Notes under the pieces: generated by a model
The model's input: the letters and a program-made list of their open reading frames with translations, nothing else
Database searches by the model: none
What the model was told of the DNA's origin: nothing
Program-made: the position numbers and the translations under genes
Part shown: piece by piece, positions 16,872 through 25,671 of the stretch
Position numbering within the stretch: the stretch's first letter is position 1
Layout: each line of letters begins with the position of its first letter
DNA from: Phycisphaerales bacterium
Lineage (GTDB): Bacteria > Planctomycetota > Phycisphaerae > Phycisphaerales > SM1A02
NCBI GenBank assembly: GCA_029260575.1
Contig: JAJDDB010000003.1
Coordinates: forward strand, 62,001-126,000
Direction of reading: 5' to 3'
Length of the DNA: 64,000 nt

Positions 16872-16903
16872 AAGAGGCCCCGATCCATAAACCGAGGCCT
16901 CTT
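16872..16903. terminator. Hairpin between convergent genes
   Basis: AAGAGGCC (16872-16879) pairs with GGCCTCTT (16896-16903), with two more C-G pairs after a mismatch. The arms end in AA and TT, so it can serve the MFS gene on the plus strand and the protease gene ending at 16935 on the minus strand. Confidence 0.6.
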
Positions 16904-16934
16904 GTAAATGTATTGCGTCAGCAGATAGCGCTAT

Positions 16935-19220
16935 TTAGCAACCACCCCACGCGGCCAGCAGATCAAGAAGATCAAACACATCGACGACGTTGGTTGGGGC
17001 CGCAATTTCTGCGCCCGGTCCGGCTGTTCCCCAATTCGCTAGCAATTCGAGAAGATCAAATACATCAACCGAACCATCGGGATCCGGGCTGTCAGGGTCA
17101 GCGATGTCAGCCGGGCATGGCGGAACACCGCAAACTATGTTCAGCGTGCCTGAACCTGGGATGCCGTTCTTGCTGGCAATTCGAATCTGATAGGTCGATC
17201 CCATGTTCGCTGCGAAGGACATTTGCGCGCCGCCGGGGCACGAACCTTCATCACAAGCGATCGGGTCGGGATTGCCCGGTGCTGCGGGACACAAGACGAA
17301 GTACGCTGCAAGTCGAGGCTGGAAATCAGCATCGCAGATGGAAACTGTCACAGTGTCTGTGCAAGGTGCAATGAATGTAAACCAGATGTCGGTTTCCAGA
17401 AGGTTATTGTCCGGGAAACCGCAGCTACCCGAGTCAGCTGGACCGTCCGTTGTAGCACCGATCGTTGTAAACGGAGTGCTTCCGGCATTCGCCTGGACTC
17501 CCGAGCCACACGCGTCGTTCGCCAAGTCGATGTCAATCGTCAACGAGTACTCTGCACGTGTGTCAGTCTCATCGATGAACACGCGTAAGAAGTATGTCGT
17601 TGAACCCGGACCTTGAACCTGAATGAATGTTTCATTGTCGGTATTGGAGGTACTCGACTTGACCACAGCTCGCGCTCCGCACACGTCGTGCAGTTCCATA
17701 TCAATGTCGCCGTTGGTGTCATCGAACGCTGCGGTGACTGTCAATTGATCGCCTTGGTTGAGCGTAATCGCATACCAGTCTTCTGCCGTGCTCTTGACGA
17801 TCATCGGTTCGTTGTACGTACCGGGAGCGATCGGAGCAGCTGTGGCGCACGTGTCGTTTTCCTCAAAGGAATCGTCGGAGCCGGCCTCGAGAAGATCCGA
17901 AATATCAGGAGCGGCCTGTACGTAGAAGCGATCGAACCGGCCGTAATCGTCGTCCGCTGCGGGATTGGCACAGGGATCAGGAGTTGTGCCGCAGAAGAGC
18001 GCGCCGAAGAGCTGTTGCGTGTCTTCGCGATAGATGCCGGAACCTGACGATCCGCCCTCGACAACTCCACCATCAGGGAGATCCCATGAGACTCGATGGT
18101 AATTTATCGAGCCTCCGGGGCCGCACACCGAACCGTTGAATCGAATTCCGAAACTGATGCGTTTGTGCGAGCCAGCAGGATGATGCACTGCAACCGCATC
18201 TTGGCCGTTGGGCGGAACAGAAGTAGTCCAGCCCACCCAGAACAATCCACCCGGAAGTTGGTCGTGAATCATCAGCAGCGAATAGTCAAGCGTGCTATTG
18301 CCATCGATGAAGGTGATGTCGACGTTTGAGGGACCGACACTTGGTGCTCCGTCACATATGTTCGACTGGAAGAACCAGAACACCTCGGCCGTCTGCGCGA
18401 CGGTGTTGTTCCCGATGCAGTGATTGGCTGTGTACAGATACGGAGTCAGATCACTTGCCTCCGTGTCCAACAGTTCGCCGGTGCAGACAAAAGCACCGCC
18501 ATCGATGAAGCTTAGAAGACCCGTGGCATCGGCAACATTCTGCCAGGCAGGAAAACAGGTTACATCGTTGTGGCACGGGCCACCACGACCATTGTCGTCT
18601 CCTGCGAGCGGCCGATACCAGTGTGACAACTCAGAAATGACAAACGGAACGTCATCGCCATGCCCCTTTACGACATCATTCGGGACAAAATACTCGACTC
18701 GGACGCGCTGATTCCAGATTGTACGGGTCCACATTTCGCCATTATCAAAACGCCCACCTGCCTTTAACGGACCATCGACATTCAGCGGATTGTCCGGGTT
18801 GTAGACGTACAAACTGGCACCATTCGGAATGTGCATACCAATGATGTGCAGTCGTGTGCCGTTGGAACCATCTGCGACAATATCTGTTGACCAGATGCGG
18901 CCCTTCTCGGTTTCGTGCCATTGCCCTTGTTCAGCCCGGACCATCGTGTCACGCAAAACTCCGACTCTGAAGACTTTTCGAAAGACTGCAGCCTCTTCAT
19001 CTTCAGCCAGGAGCGATTCAACATCAACGGGGCCCAGAGAGACTTGAGGCTGATTTCGAAGACGCAACTTCGCCGCGCTCGATGGCAACTCAATGTTCGC
19101 TTGATCTACTTCGACATGCAACGGACCGCGGCTTCCGAACGTCTGAGCGATCGGCGCGTCTTGTGCTACACAAATTGATGAGAACGTTACAACCGCTGCT
19201 GCTGCTGTAAGCACTCGCAT
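16935..19220 (-). CDS. Secreted trypsin-like protease with PPC-like and dockerin-like modules
   Basis: A 761-residue exported protein. The signal peptide is MRVLTAAAAVVTFSSICVAQ. After a pro-like region comes an S1-type serine protease resembling lysyl endopeptidases: His about 267 in YLYTANHCIGN, Asp about 312 in STLDYSLLMI and Ser about 392 in VEGGSSGSGIY. Then follow a PPC-like beta domain (EENDTCATAAPIAPGTYNEP) and a second beta domain of the kind also seen in the gene ending at 19428 (ICDADFQPRLAAYFVLCP). The end is a dockerin-like pair, DGSVDVFDLLELLANWG and NVVDVFDLLDLLAAWGGC. The frame extends to ATG 19253, but ATG 19220 begins the signal peptide. The module pair is probably a surface-anchoring or docking signal. 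Confidence 0.85.
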   Translation of the reverse strand: MRVLTAAAAVVTFSSICVAQDAPIAQTFGSRGPLHVEVDQANIELPSSAAKLRLRNQPQVSLGPVDVESLLAEDEEAAVFRKVFRVGVLRDTMVRAEQGQWHETEKGRIWSTDIVADGSNGTRLHIIGMHIPNGASLYVYNPDNPLNVDGPLKAGGRFDNGEMWTRTIWNQRVRVEYFVPNDVVKGHGDDVPFVISELSHWYRPLAGDDNGRGGPCHNDVTCFPAWQNVADATGLLSFIDGGAFVCTGELLDTEASDLTPYLYTANHCIGNNTVAQTAEVFWFFQSNICDGAPSVGPSNVDITFIDGNSTLDYSLLMIHDQLPGGLFWVGWTTSVPPNGQDAVAVHHPAGSHKRISFGIRFNGSVCGPGGSINYHRVSWDLPDGGVVEGGSSGSGIYREDTQQLFGALFCGTTPDPCANPAADDDYGRFDRFYVQAAPDISDLLEAGSDDSFEENDTCATAAPIAPGTYNEPMIVKSTAEDWYAITLNQGDQLTVTAAFDDTNGDIDMELHDVCGARAVVKSSTSNTDNETFIQVQGPGSTTYFLRVFIDETDTRAEYSLTIDIDLANDACGSGVQANAGSTPFTTIGATTDGPADSGSCGFPDNNLLETDIWFTFIAPCTDTVTVSICDADFQPRLAAYFVLCPAAPGNPDPIACDEGSCPGGAQMSFAANMGSTYQIRIASKNGIPGSGTLNIVCGVPPCPADIADPDSPDPDGSVDVFDLLELLANWGTAGPGAEIAAPTNVVDVFDLLDLLAAWGGC

Positions 19221-19375
19221 ATATCGCTTCGAATCAAAGATGTAATACGACATTCGTGCGTTCCTCCAATGTCACTCTGCGCTCCCCCAGACCGGCAACA
19301 GAGCACCCCATCTTTTTGCACAATCGTCCGCTCGATCTTCGCGATCAAGCGGACCGGTTGTGCTTTCAATTTATC

Positions 19376-19408
19376 GTTTGACCGCGAATTGCCTATGCGC
19401 GGTCAAAC
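19376..19408 (-). terminator. Hairpin after the metzincin-like protease gene
   Basis: GTTTGACCGCG (19376-19386) pairs perfectly with CGCGGTCAAAC (19398-19408) around an 11-base loop. Read on the minus strand it follows the gene ending at 19428 and is followed by an A/T-rich run without a clean T tail. Terminator is the likeliest role; an operator for the gene starting at 19220 is the alternative. Confidence 0.5.
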
Positions 19409-19427
19409 GGGTAATACGCAACTCTCG

Positions 19428-21989
19428 TTAAAGGCAGGTTCCCCATGCCTCTAGAAGATCCAGAAGGTCAAATACATCAACGATATTGTTCGGCGGAGCA
19501 ATGTCCGCGCCGTTGCCGCTTGTTCCCCAATTTTCGAGCAACTCCAGCAGGTCGAACACGTTGACCTGAGAATCCGGGTTTGGACCACCTGAATCTGCGA
19601 TGTCTGCGGGGCACGGCTGCGGGCAATTCGCCGCACCGCAAGTGACCCCATCACCCTGATACGTGCCGCCATTGGTGGCGCAGTCAGCTGAAGTTTCCGT
19701 GGTGCATGAACCATCGGGCATACAACATGCACCGGTCGGTTGCGGACAATTCGCCGCGCCACAAGTGATTCCATCACCCTGATATGTGCCGCCATTGGTG
19801 GCGCAGTCAGCTGAAGTTTCCGTGGTGCATGAACCATCGGGCATGCAGCACGCGCCGGTGACGGGCGAATCGCATTGAATTGTCAGCGTACCTGTGCCGC
19901 TAACACCATTGACTGCTGCCCCAATCCGGATCCAGTACGTCGACCCGGCGGAGACATTTATCGTGACCTCCGCTTCTCCGACTGCACACGAATTATCATC
20001 GCATGCGATCGCCGTGTCAGGAGAGAACGGACACAGGACAAAGTAGATGGCTATTCGTGCATCGAAGTCCGCATCACAGATACCGAGTGTTACATCGCCA
20101 GAACATGACGGAATGTACCGATACCAGATGTCATTCTCGATCTGTCCGCCGCACGACGCTTCGCCCGGGACTTCCGTTCCCGCATTCGTCGTGTCGAAGG
20201 ACTTGTTGCCTTCGGTGACGTCGATGACATTCGAACCACAAAGATCGTTGTCTTCAGGGGTGATGACCTCTTCGATGAGCACATCGTCGATGAACCAGTC
20301 ATCGAAACCAGTATTGCCTGACACACCGCGGAACCGAATACGGAAGAATGAATGCTTGGCACCTGCGGGAAGGATCAACTCTTCAAACTGGAACGGATCA
20401 CCATCGGGACCATCGCCCGCATGCTGTCGCAGGATGATCCATTGGTTCTGGTCATTAAGGTATTCCACGAACAGGTCTTCGCCTGCCTCTGGTGAATTCC
20501 CACTGCCAGTGCGCTGCCACCAATAACTGAACTTCACTGTCGGAGGCACGCCCTGAGGTTCAAGATCAATGAAATTCGAAGTCAGCGAATCCGCTCCGTC
20601 AATATTCAAAGATGTCGGCGCGCTTGGCTCGCCGTTGCCATCACCATTTACATCGGCGCCAACGTTCTGCGTCCAGTTGTCACTGTCGATCGCGACAATA
20701 TTGAAATCATCGAAGAACGGCAGACTCAATCCCGCGGAGGTGCCCAGGCATCCGATGATGTCACGGTGTGACTCGATTCGAGTGATGTTGTTTGGCGAGA
20801 ACTGCAGCAGTGGATTGTTATTCAACGGCGTCATCATTGTGAAGCCGGGACAACTGCAGTGAATGCCGTTCCATACGTGACCGTTCTCGTGCGCATGCAA
20901 TTCGACGGTACGGGCAAACGAGCCGCAGCAGTCTGACTGTGAATAGGAATACGAAAACGCACTACAGACGCCACCGATTGAATCCGCCTGTCCAATTGTT
21001 GAACCGTCAATCTGCTTGGCGGTGAAGAGCTGGGCGATGTCGTGCGGAATACTCGACAACGGGCCCGTCCATTCTGCCTGCACTTGATTGACCAGCCCAT
21101 CACTGTTGGTCGTGGAATACGGATCAGGTTCAGCAGTACGAATGATGATTGCGGTAATGACGTGTGTGATGTCCACATCGCGTTCGTACTGAACGTTCAT
21201 CGCCGCCACGACGGTATTGATCCGGTCTTCCACAGCGGACTCGGAACCCCAGAAGTTGAAGTACTCAACATCCGCATCATTGCCAAGTTCAGCAAAGCAC
21301 AATCCAGTGCCGCAAGCGAGGCCGCCACGCAGATCGCCACCACCGGGTGGCGCTGGCGGAATGTCTTCAATCAGTGTTCCGCACTTGGACAGCACCGGCA
21401 GTTGATCCAGATCTGAAAACACCACGTGCAGGCCGGTCCCAGCCAGTGCCGCATCCATCCGCCATGCCGGCTCGATCCAGATTCGCACACCGTTCGGTTG
21501 AACGATCATGGCCCAAAGGCCGTCCTCCTGGAATGAACCTGCAGCATCAGAGCCGGGGATCTCCCAGACCGTGCCACGGAAGGTTTTCACGATGCCAGGT
21601 TCAAGATCGACAAACGAACCATCTTCGACCTGCGCAAGAACTTTGTAATTCTCCGTGCGGATCGACCATGGCGCTGCGTCGAGCGTGTAGACCTGTCCGT
21701 CATGCACGAATTGCACAATGAACGAGTCGCCCGGCTGCTGCGGAGATTCAATTGTCACAAGGTCGCTGTCGCGCAGCGACATTGCCTGATTCAATTGCTC
21801 ATGGATGGTTGCCTGATCGGCAAGCCTCTTGTTGTTTTCTGGTGTAGCGAATCCGCCTCCCGGCTTCACAGCCAGAGCGGAACCCGAGGCAATACCGATG
21901 ACGACAGCGGCCGCAGAGGCCTTGAACGCCAACAGTCGCGCAGAATGACGGCTGTGGCGACAAGTCGCCTGCTCCATCAACAATGACAT
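19428..21989 (-). CDS. Secreted metzincin-like zinc protease with Cys-rich repeats and dockerin-like end
   Basis: An 853-residue exported protein. A positively charged N-terminus and helix (LLAFKASAAAVVIGIASGSA) form the signal peptide. The protease core has the zinc motif HENGHVWNGIH at residues 367-377; the three His and the Glu fit HExxHxxGxxH of reprolysin-like metzincins, but the usual Gly is Asn with a Gly one place later. Downstream are a beta domain (residues about 425-575), a second beta domain shared with the neighbouring protease (ICDADFDARIAIYFVLCP), two 41-residue Cys-rich repeats (GACCMPDGSC) and the dockerin-like pair ending WGTCL. AAGGAG lies before ATG 21989. It is probably a surface-bound endopeptidase. 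Confidence 0.85.
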   Translation of the reverse strand: MSLLMEQATCRHSRHSARLLAFKASAAAVVIGIASGSALAVKPGGGFATPENNKRLADQATIHEQLNQAMSLRDSDLVTIESPQQPGDSFIVQFVHDGQVYTLDAAPWSIRTENYKVLAQVEDGSFVDLEPGIVKTFRGTVWEIPGSDAAGSFQEDGLWAMIVQPNGVRIWIEPAWRMDAALAGTGLHVVFSDLDQLPVLSKCGTLIEDIPPAPPGGGDLRGGLACGTGLCFAELGNDADVEYFNFWGSESAVEDRINTVVAAMNVQYERDVDITHVITAIIIRTAEPDPYSTTNSDGLVNQVQAEWTGPLSSIPHDIAQLFTAKQIDGSTIGQADSIGGVCSAFSYSYSQSDCCGSFARTVELHAHENGHVWNGIHCSCPGFTMMTPLNNNPLLQFSPNNITRIESHRDIIGCLGTSAGLSLPFFDDFNIVAIDSDNWTQNVGADVNGDGNGEPSAPTSLNIDGADSLTSNFIDLEPQGVPPTVKFSYWWQRTGSGNSPEAGEDLFVEYLNDQNQWIILRQHAGDGPDGDPFQFEELILPAGAKHSFFRIRFRGVSGNTGFDDWFIDDVLIEEVITPEDNDLCGSNVIDVTEGNKSFDTTNAGTEVPGEASCGGQIENDIWYRYIPSCSGDVTLGICDADFDARIAIYFVLCPFSPDTAIACDDNSCAVGEAEVTINVSAGSTYWIRIGAAVNGVSGTGTLTIQCDSPVTGACCMPDGSCTTETSADCATNGGTYQGDGITCGAANCPQPTGACCMPDGSCTTETSADCATNGGTYQGDGVTCGAANCPQPCPADIADSGGPNPDSQVNVFDLLELLENWGTSGNGADIAPPNNIVDVFDLLDLLEAWGTCL
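19618..19863 (-). repeat. Two 123-bp direct repeats coding for a 41-residue Cys-rich unit
   Basis: Copies at 19618-19740 and 19741-19863 differ at only a handful of positions, and one run of more than 60 bases is identical apart from one change. The unit starts TGACCMPDGSCTTETSADCA. The near-identity points to a recent tandem duplication. The GACCxPDGSC core is the same as in the giant repeat protein at 30892. Confidence 0.9.
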
Positions 21990-22472
21990 GGAATGCTCCT
22001 TCCCAAGATACCGAACATGCTCGATTTCAAGACTTTACAGCCAATATACGGCGGTCGCCAGCACAATCCGCAACGTCTGATCCCCTATCAGTCACCATGC
22101 TCGCCACAGCTTCCCGGCTGGCTATTGAGCATGCTGATATTCCCCACGTATTGCTTCCCAGCAAACCGCTCCACTACACTGTTCGCCTGATAATACGTGC
22201 AGTTCCATCCAAAACTCGCAACCTTTTGTCGATCTGGGCGGTCCAAGAGACGTAACAACACACAAGTTTCGTGTTTTGCTGTGACTACGTCCGAAAAGAC
22301 GGTCTCAGAAAAGTTGTGGGCGAGAACGACCGAGAAAGTGTGAAAGAGAGCCAGACCAGTAACGATTCGGCCTGAATCTGTTTGCGTTTCGTTCGGAAGC
22401 CACGCTTGGGAAACCGGTCGACGCCCTAATTCTAAATATCTACTAGAGCTGCAGCTTAGGAGTACTACGAAT
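21990..22472. other. Divergent intergenic region of two secreted metalloprotease genes
   Basis: A 483-base stretch between two divergent protease genes. No frame on either strand looks like a gene. A purine-rich segment (GAGAAAGTGTGAAAGAGAGC, near 22330) recalls the purine block in the leaders at 281 and 2960, but no further similarity is evident. It must hold both promoters; none can be assigned with confidence. Confidence 0.4.
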
Positions 22473-25400
22473 ATGCGAAAGTGCACGATCCCGGCCCTGC
22501 TGGTCTCGTCTGTCGCCATGCTGGGCACACTTGCCTTTGCCCAGTCGGAATCGACGACGGCCGCTTCGAACGAGGCCGTTCCAAGCGATTTAACCGCGAG
22601 GCCGAGCATGCCGCCCGGCATGGGCGGACGCGGAGGAAGCGGTGATGAACTTCCAAAATTTGATGATGTGGGCGACGGCTACGATCAAGTTGTCTCAACA
22701 GCTGACGGCAAGCGCAGCCTGTACACCGTCTACACCAGATCCAAAGACGCCCAGATGCTCATTGAGCTTCCTGGCGGTTTTGAACGGCAAAAGATTTTCA
22801 TTGGCTACACAATCGCTGGTGGTGTGCCCACAGCAGGCGTGCAGACCGGTGACATGTATGCCTACTGGAAGCGATTCGACGATCGCCTCGCGCTGATTGA
22901 ACCGAATTATGCAGTCCGGACCAGCGGCGACTTTGAATCACGCAAGGGACATGACCGCGTTTTCACCGACCGCGTCATTCTCGATGTACCGATCGTAGCA
23001 CGCGGCAAGAACGGCGGCCTCGTCATTGACGGCGATGCGCTTTTCCTCGGTCAGGCGGGCCAGTTCTTCGGCGGCCAGGCAGCTGGCGCACGGAACAGTC
23101 TTGCAAAGATCGCCAAGGCCAAGGCATTCCCGCAGAACATCGAAGTCGCATTTGAACTGCCTCTTCGCAGCGGTCGCTTTGCGACGTTGTATTATTCCAT
23201 CCGCATGTTGCCGGAAAACACCGGCTACAAGCCTCGCGAAGCTGACTCACGCGTCGGATTCTTCACGACTACACATCGTGACATTGGCAAACCGGGCGCT
23301 GATACGCCGTGGGTTCGCTACGTCAACCGATGGAAGCTCGAGAAGGCGGAGCCGCGTTTGAAGATGAGCCCGCCCAAGGAACCGATCGTGTTCATTCTCG
23401 AACACACGATTCCCGTGCGATACCGTCGATGGGTTCGTGAAGGCGTACTCGAATGGAACAAGGCATTCGAAAAGGTCGGCATTGTCAATGCTGTCGAGGT
23501 CTATCAGCAGGATGCCAAAAGCGGCGCGCATATGGAGAAGGATCCGGAAGACGCACGATACAATTTCATCGTGTGGACCAACGCAAGCATGGGCTTTGCA
23601 ATCGGTCCCAGCAGAGTTGACCCGCGTACCGGCCAGATTCTCGATGCTGACGTCGTCATGGATGAAGGATTCGTTAGCAGCTGGACGCGCTCTTGGAAGA
23701 ACCTGATTCCCGAAGTCGCAATGGAAGGTTTCGGCCCTCAGACGCTGGCATGGCTTGAGAACAAGCCGCAATGGGATCCTCGTGTCCGCCTCGCGCCTCT
23801 GGCAGAACGTCAGGACGTCATTCGTCAACTGGCAATGCAGCGTGCGCAGCACAACCACTCACACGGTGGTCATGCTGCTGCTCACGTCAATACCGAGCTG
23901 CTCGGTGACGACCAGTACGACGGCTTGGGCAATCGCATCAGCCAGATCAACGGCGCATGCTCGTATGGCATGAGCAAGTCCATGGACCTGGCATTGTTCC
24001 GCATGAGCCCGTCCGTCTTCATCGAACTTGCGTTTGGTCAGGACGACGATGACGAAGGCGACGAAGGTGATGACGACGAAGACGAGGGTGATGACGACGA
24101 AGGCGATGATGACGACAACGATCGACCGGAAGGCGATACGCTCGACGGCGTCCCGGACTGGTTCATCGGTCCGATGCTCAAGGACGTCATCATGCACGAG
24201 GTCGGCCACGTTCTCGGTCTGCGGCACAACTTCGCTGCATCAACCATCTACGGCCAGGCTGAAGTCAATAACGAAGATCATAAGGGTCAACCCATTACCG
24301 GCTCGGTCATGGACTACACTCCGATCAATATCAACTACGAAGACGGCCCCGTGCAGGGCGAATTCACAATGGTGACGATTGGACCCTACGACTACTGGGC
24401 GATCGAATACGGCTACGGTGCGCAGGGCGATCTCAAGAAGATCCTTGCTCGCGTCAACGAAGAAGAACTTCCCTACGCAACTGATGAAGACACATGGGGT
24501 CCGGACCCGCGTGCTCGTCGGTTTGACTTCGCAGCCAACCCGCTTGATTACGCTGACAGCCAGATGCGACTCGTGCAACACATGCGCGACCGACTTCTGG
24601 ACAAGGCTGTCAAGGACGGCGAAAGCTGGGCCAAGGCTCGCCAGGGGTACGAAATGCTTCTCGGCCGACATGTCGGTGCAGTCAGCATCGCATCCAACTG
24701 GATCGGCGGCAGCTATGTCCATCGTGACAAGAAAGGTGATCCCGGCGATCGTGATCCAATCGAAAGTATCTCGGCTGATCAACAGCGCCGCGCCTTCCAG
24801 TTCGTTCTTGACAACACGTTCGACGAAGAAGCGTTCGGCCTGACACAGGAATTGCTTCACAAGATGACGCAGGACAAGTGGTGGGATGCCGGCGGTATGG
24901 GCGGCATCTTCGAAGATCCAACCTGGCCGGTGCATGATCGCATCGCCGGCATTCAGGCTTCTGCGATGACGATGGTACTCAACCCGACCACGTTGAACCG
25001 CGTGTATGACAACGAGTTCCGCGCTGGTGATGATGAAGATGCCATTACGATTCCGGAAATCATCTCCGAAGTCAGCGAACGTGTATGGACCGAACTCGAC
25101 GCCAAGCCGAAGAAGTCCTTCTCCGCGCGTAAGCCGATGGTGTCAAGCCTGCGGCGCAACCTGCAGAGTGAGCATGTCGAACGCCTGATCGATCTTTCGA
25201 TGCCGAACTCCGGTTTCGGGCCGGCTGCCAAGCCAGTTTCGAATCTGGCTGTGTTTGAATTGCGTCAACTCGAAGACAAAATCGAGGCAATGCTCGATGG
25301 CAATGCTTCGAAGATTGATCCGTATACAACGGCGCACCTCGATGAGATTCAGCATCGCATCAATGCGGCGCTGGATGCGCAGTACATCTACAACACTGAT

Positions 25401-25487
25401 GCGCTCGGAGGAGGCGGGTTCCCGACGTTCTTCTTCGGCGAACCGGCAACCAGTGAAACCGACAATGATCACGGCCATCAACACTGA
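22473..25487 (+). CDS. Secreted zinc-dependent metalloprotease, DUF5117/DUF4953-like
   Basis: A 1004-residue exported protein. The signal peptide is MRKCTIPALLVSSVAMLGTL with cleavage near AFA-QS. Residues about 60-330 match the N-terminal region usual in this family (YTVYTRSKDAQMLIELPGGF, then FILEHTIPVRYRRWVREGVL). The zinc site HEVGHVLGLRHNF is at residues 575-587, an intact HExxHxxGxxH, and GSVMDYTPINI follows as a Met-turn-like element. An Asp/Glu-rich insert of about 30 residues sits at about 523-556, shortly before the zinc site. The C-terminus is His-rich (DNDHGHQH). There is no dockerin-like or PEP-CTERM-like tail, unlike the neighbouring secreted proteins. TAGGAG precedes ATG 22473. 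The substrate is unknown. Confidence 0.88.
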   Translation: MRKCTIPALLVSSVAMLGTLAFAQSESTTAASNEAVPSDLTARPSMPPGMGGRGGSGDELPKFDDVGDGYDQVVSTADGKRSLYTVYTRSKDAQMLIELPGGFERQKIFIGYTIAGGVPTAGVQTGDMYAYWKRFDDRLALIEPNYAVRTSGDFESRKGHDRVFTDRVILDVPIVARGKNGGLVIDGDALFLGQAGQFFGGQAAGARNSLAKIAKAKAFPQNIEVAFELPLRSGRFATLYYSIRMLPENTGYKPREADSRVGFFTTTHRDIGKPGADTPWVRYVNRWKLEKAEPRLKMSPPKEPIVFILEHTIPVRYRRWVREGVLEWNKAFEKVGIVNAVEVYQQDAKSGAHMEKDPEDARYNFIVWTNASMGFAIGPSRVDPRTGQILDADVVMDEGFVSSWTRSWKNLIPEVAMEGFGPQTLAWLENKPQWDPRVRLAPLAERQDVIRQLAMQRAQHNHSHGGHAAAHVNTELLGDDQYDGLGNRISQINGACSYGMSKSMDLALFRMSPSVFIELAFGQDDDDEGDEGDDDEDEGDDDEGDDDDNDRPEGDTLDGVPDWFIGPMLKDVIMHEVGHVLGLRHNFAASTIYGQAEVNNEDHKGQPITGSVMDYTPININYEDGPVQGEFTMVTIGPYDYWAIEYGYGAQGDLKKILARVNEEELPYATDEDTWGPDPRARRFDFAANPLDYADSQMRLVQHMRDRLLDKAVKDGESWAKARQGYEMLLGRHVGAVSIASNWIGGSYVHRDKKGDPGDRDPIESISADQQRRAFQFVLDNTFDEEAFGLTQELLHKMTQDKWWDAGGMGGIFEDPTWPVHDRIAGIQASAMTMVLNPTTLNRVYDNEFRAGDDEDAITIPEIISEVSERVWTELDAKPKKSFSARKPMVSSLRRNLQSEHVERLIDLSMPNSGFGPAAKPVSNLAVFELRQLEDKIEAMLDGNASKIDPYTTAHLDEIQHRINAALDAQYIYNTDALGGGGFPTFFFGEPATSETDNDHGHQH

Positions 25488-25513
25488 TCATTGAAATACA
25501 ACGCTAGATTACA

Positions 25514-25549
25514 ACCGGGCCGCTTCATTGTGAAGCGGCCCGGTCTTTT
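25514..25549 (+). terminator. Rho-independent terminator
   Basis: A perfect 14-bp stem, ACCGGGCCGCTTCA (25514-25527) with TGAAGCGGCCCGGT (25531-25544), has a 3-base loop and is followed by CTTTTG. It ends the metalloprotease transcript. Confidence 0.9.
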
Positions 25550-25671
25550 GTTGCGCGATCAACGTTGCTGCTTTGTCGTGTGAAGTCGATTATGACACTG
25601 CGTTGCCGACTGGTCCGAATCGACAACGCAGCATCAAAAAGGAGCGCCCCCACATTCCATACGTGCATCGA

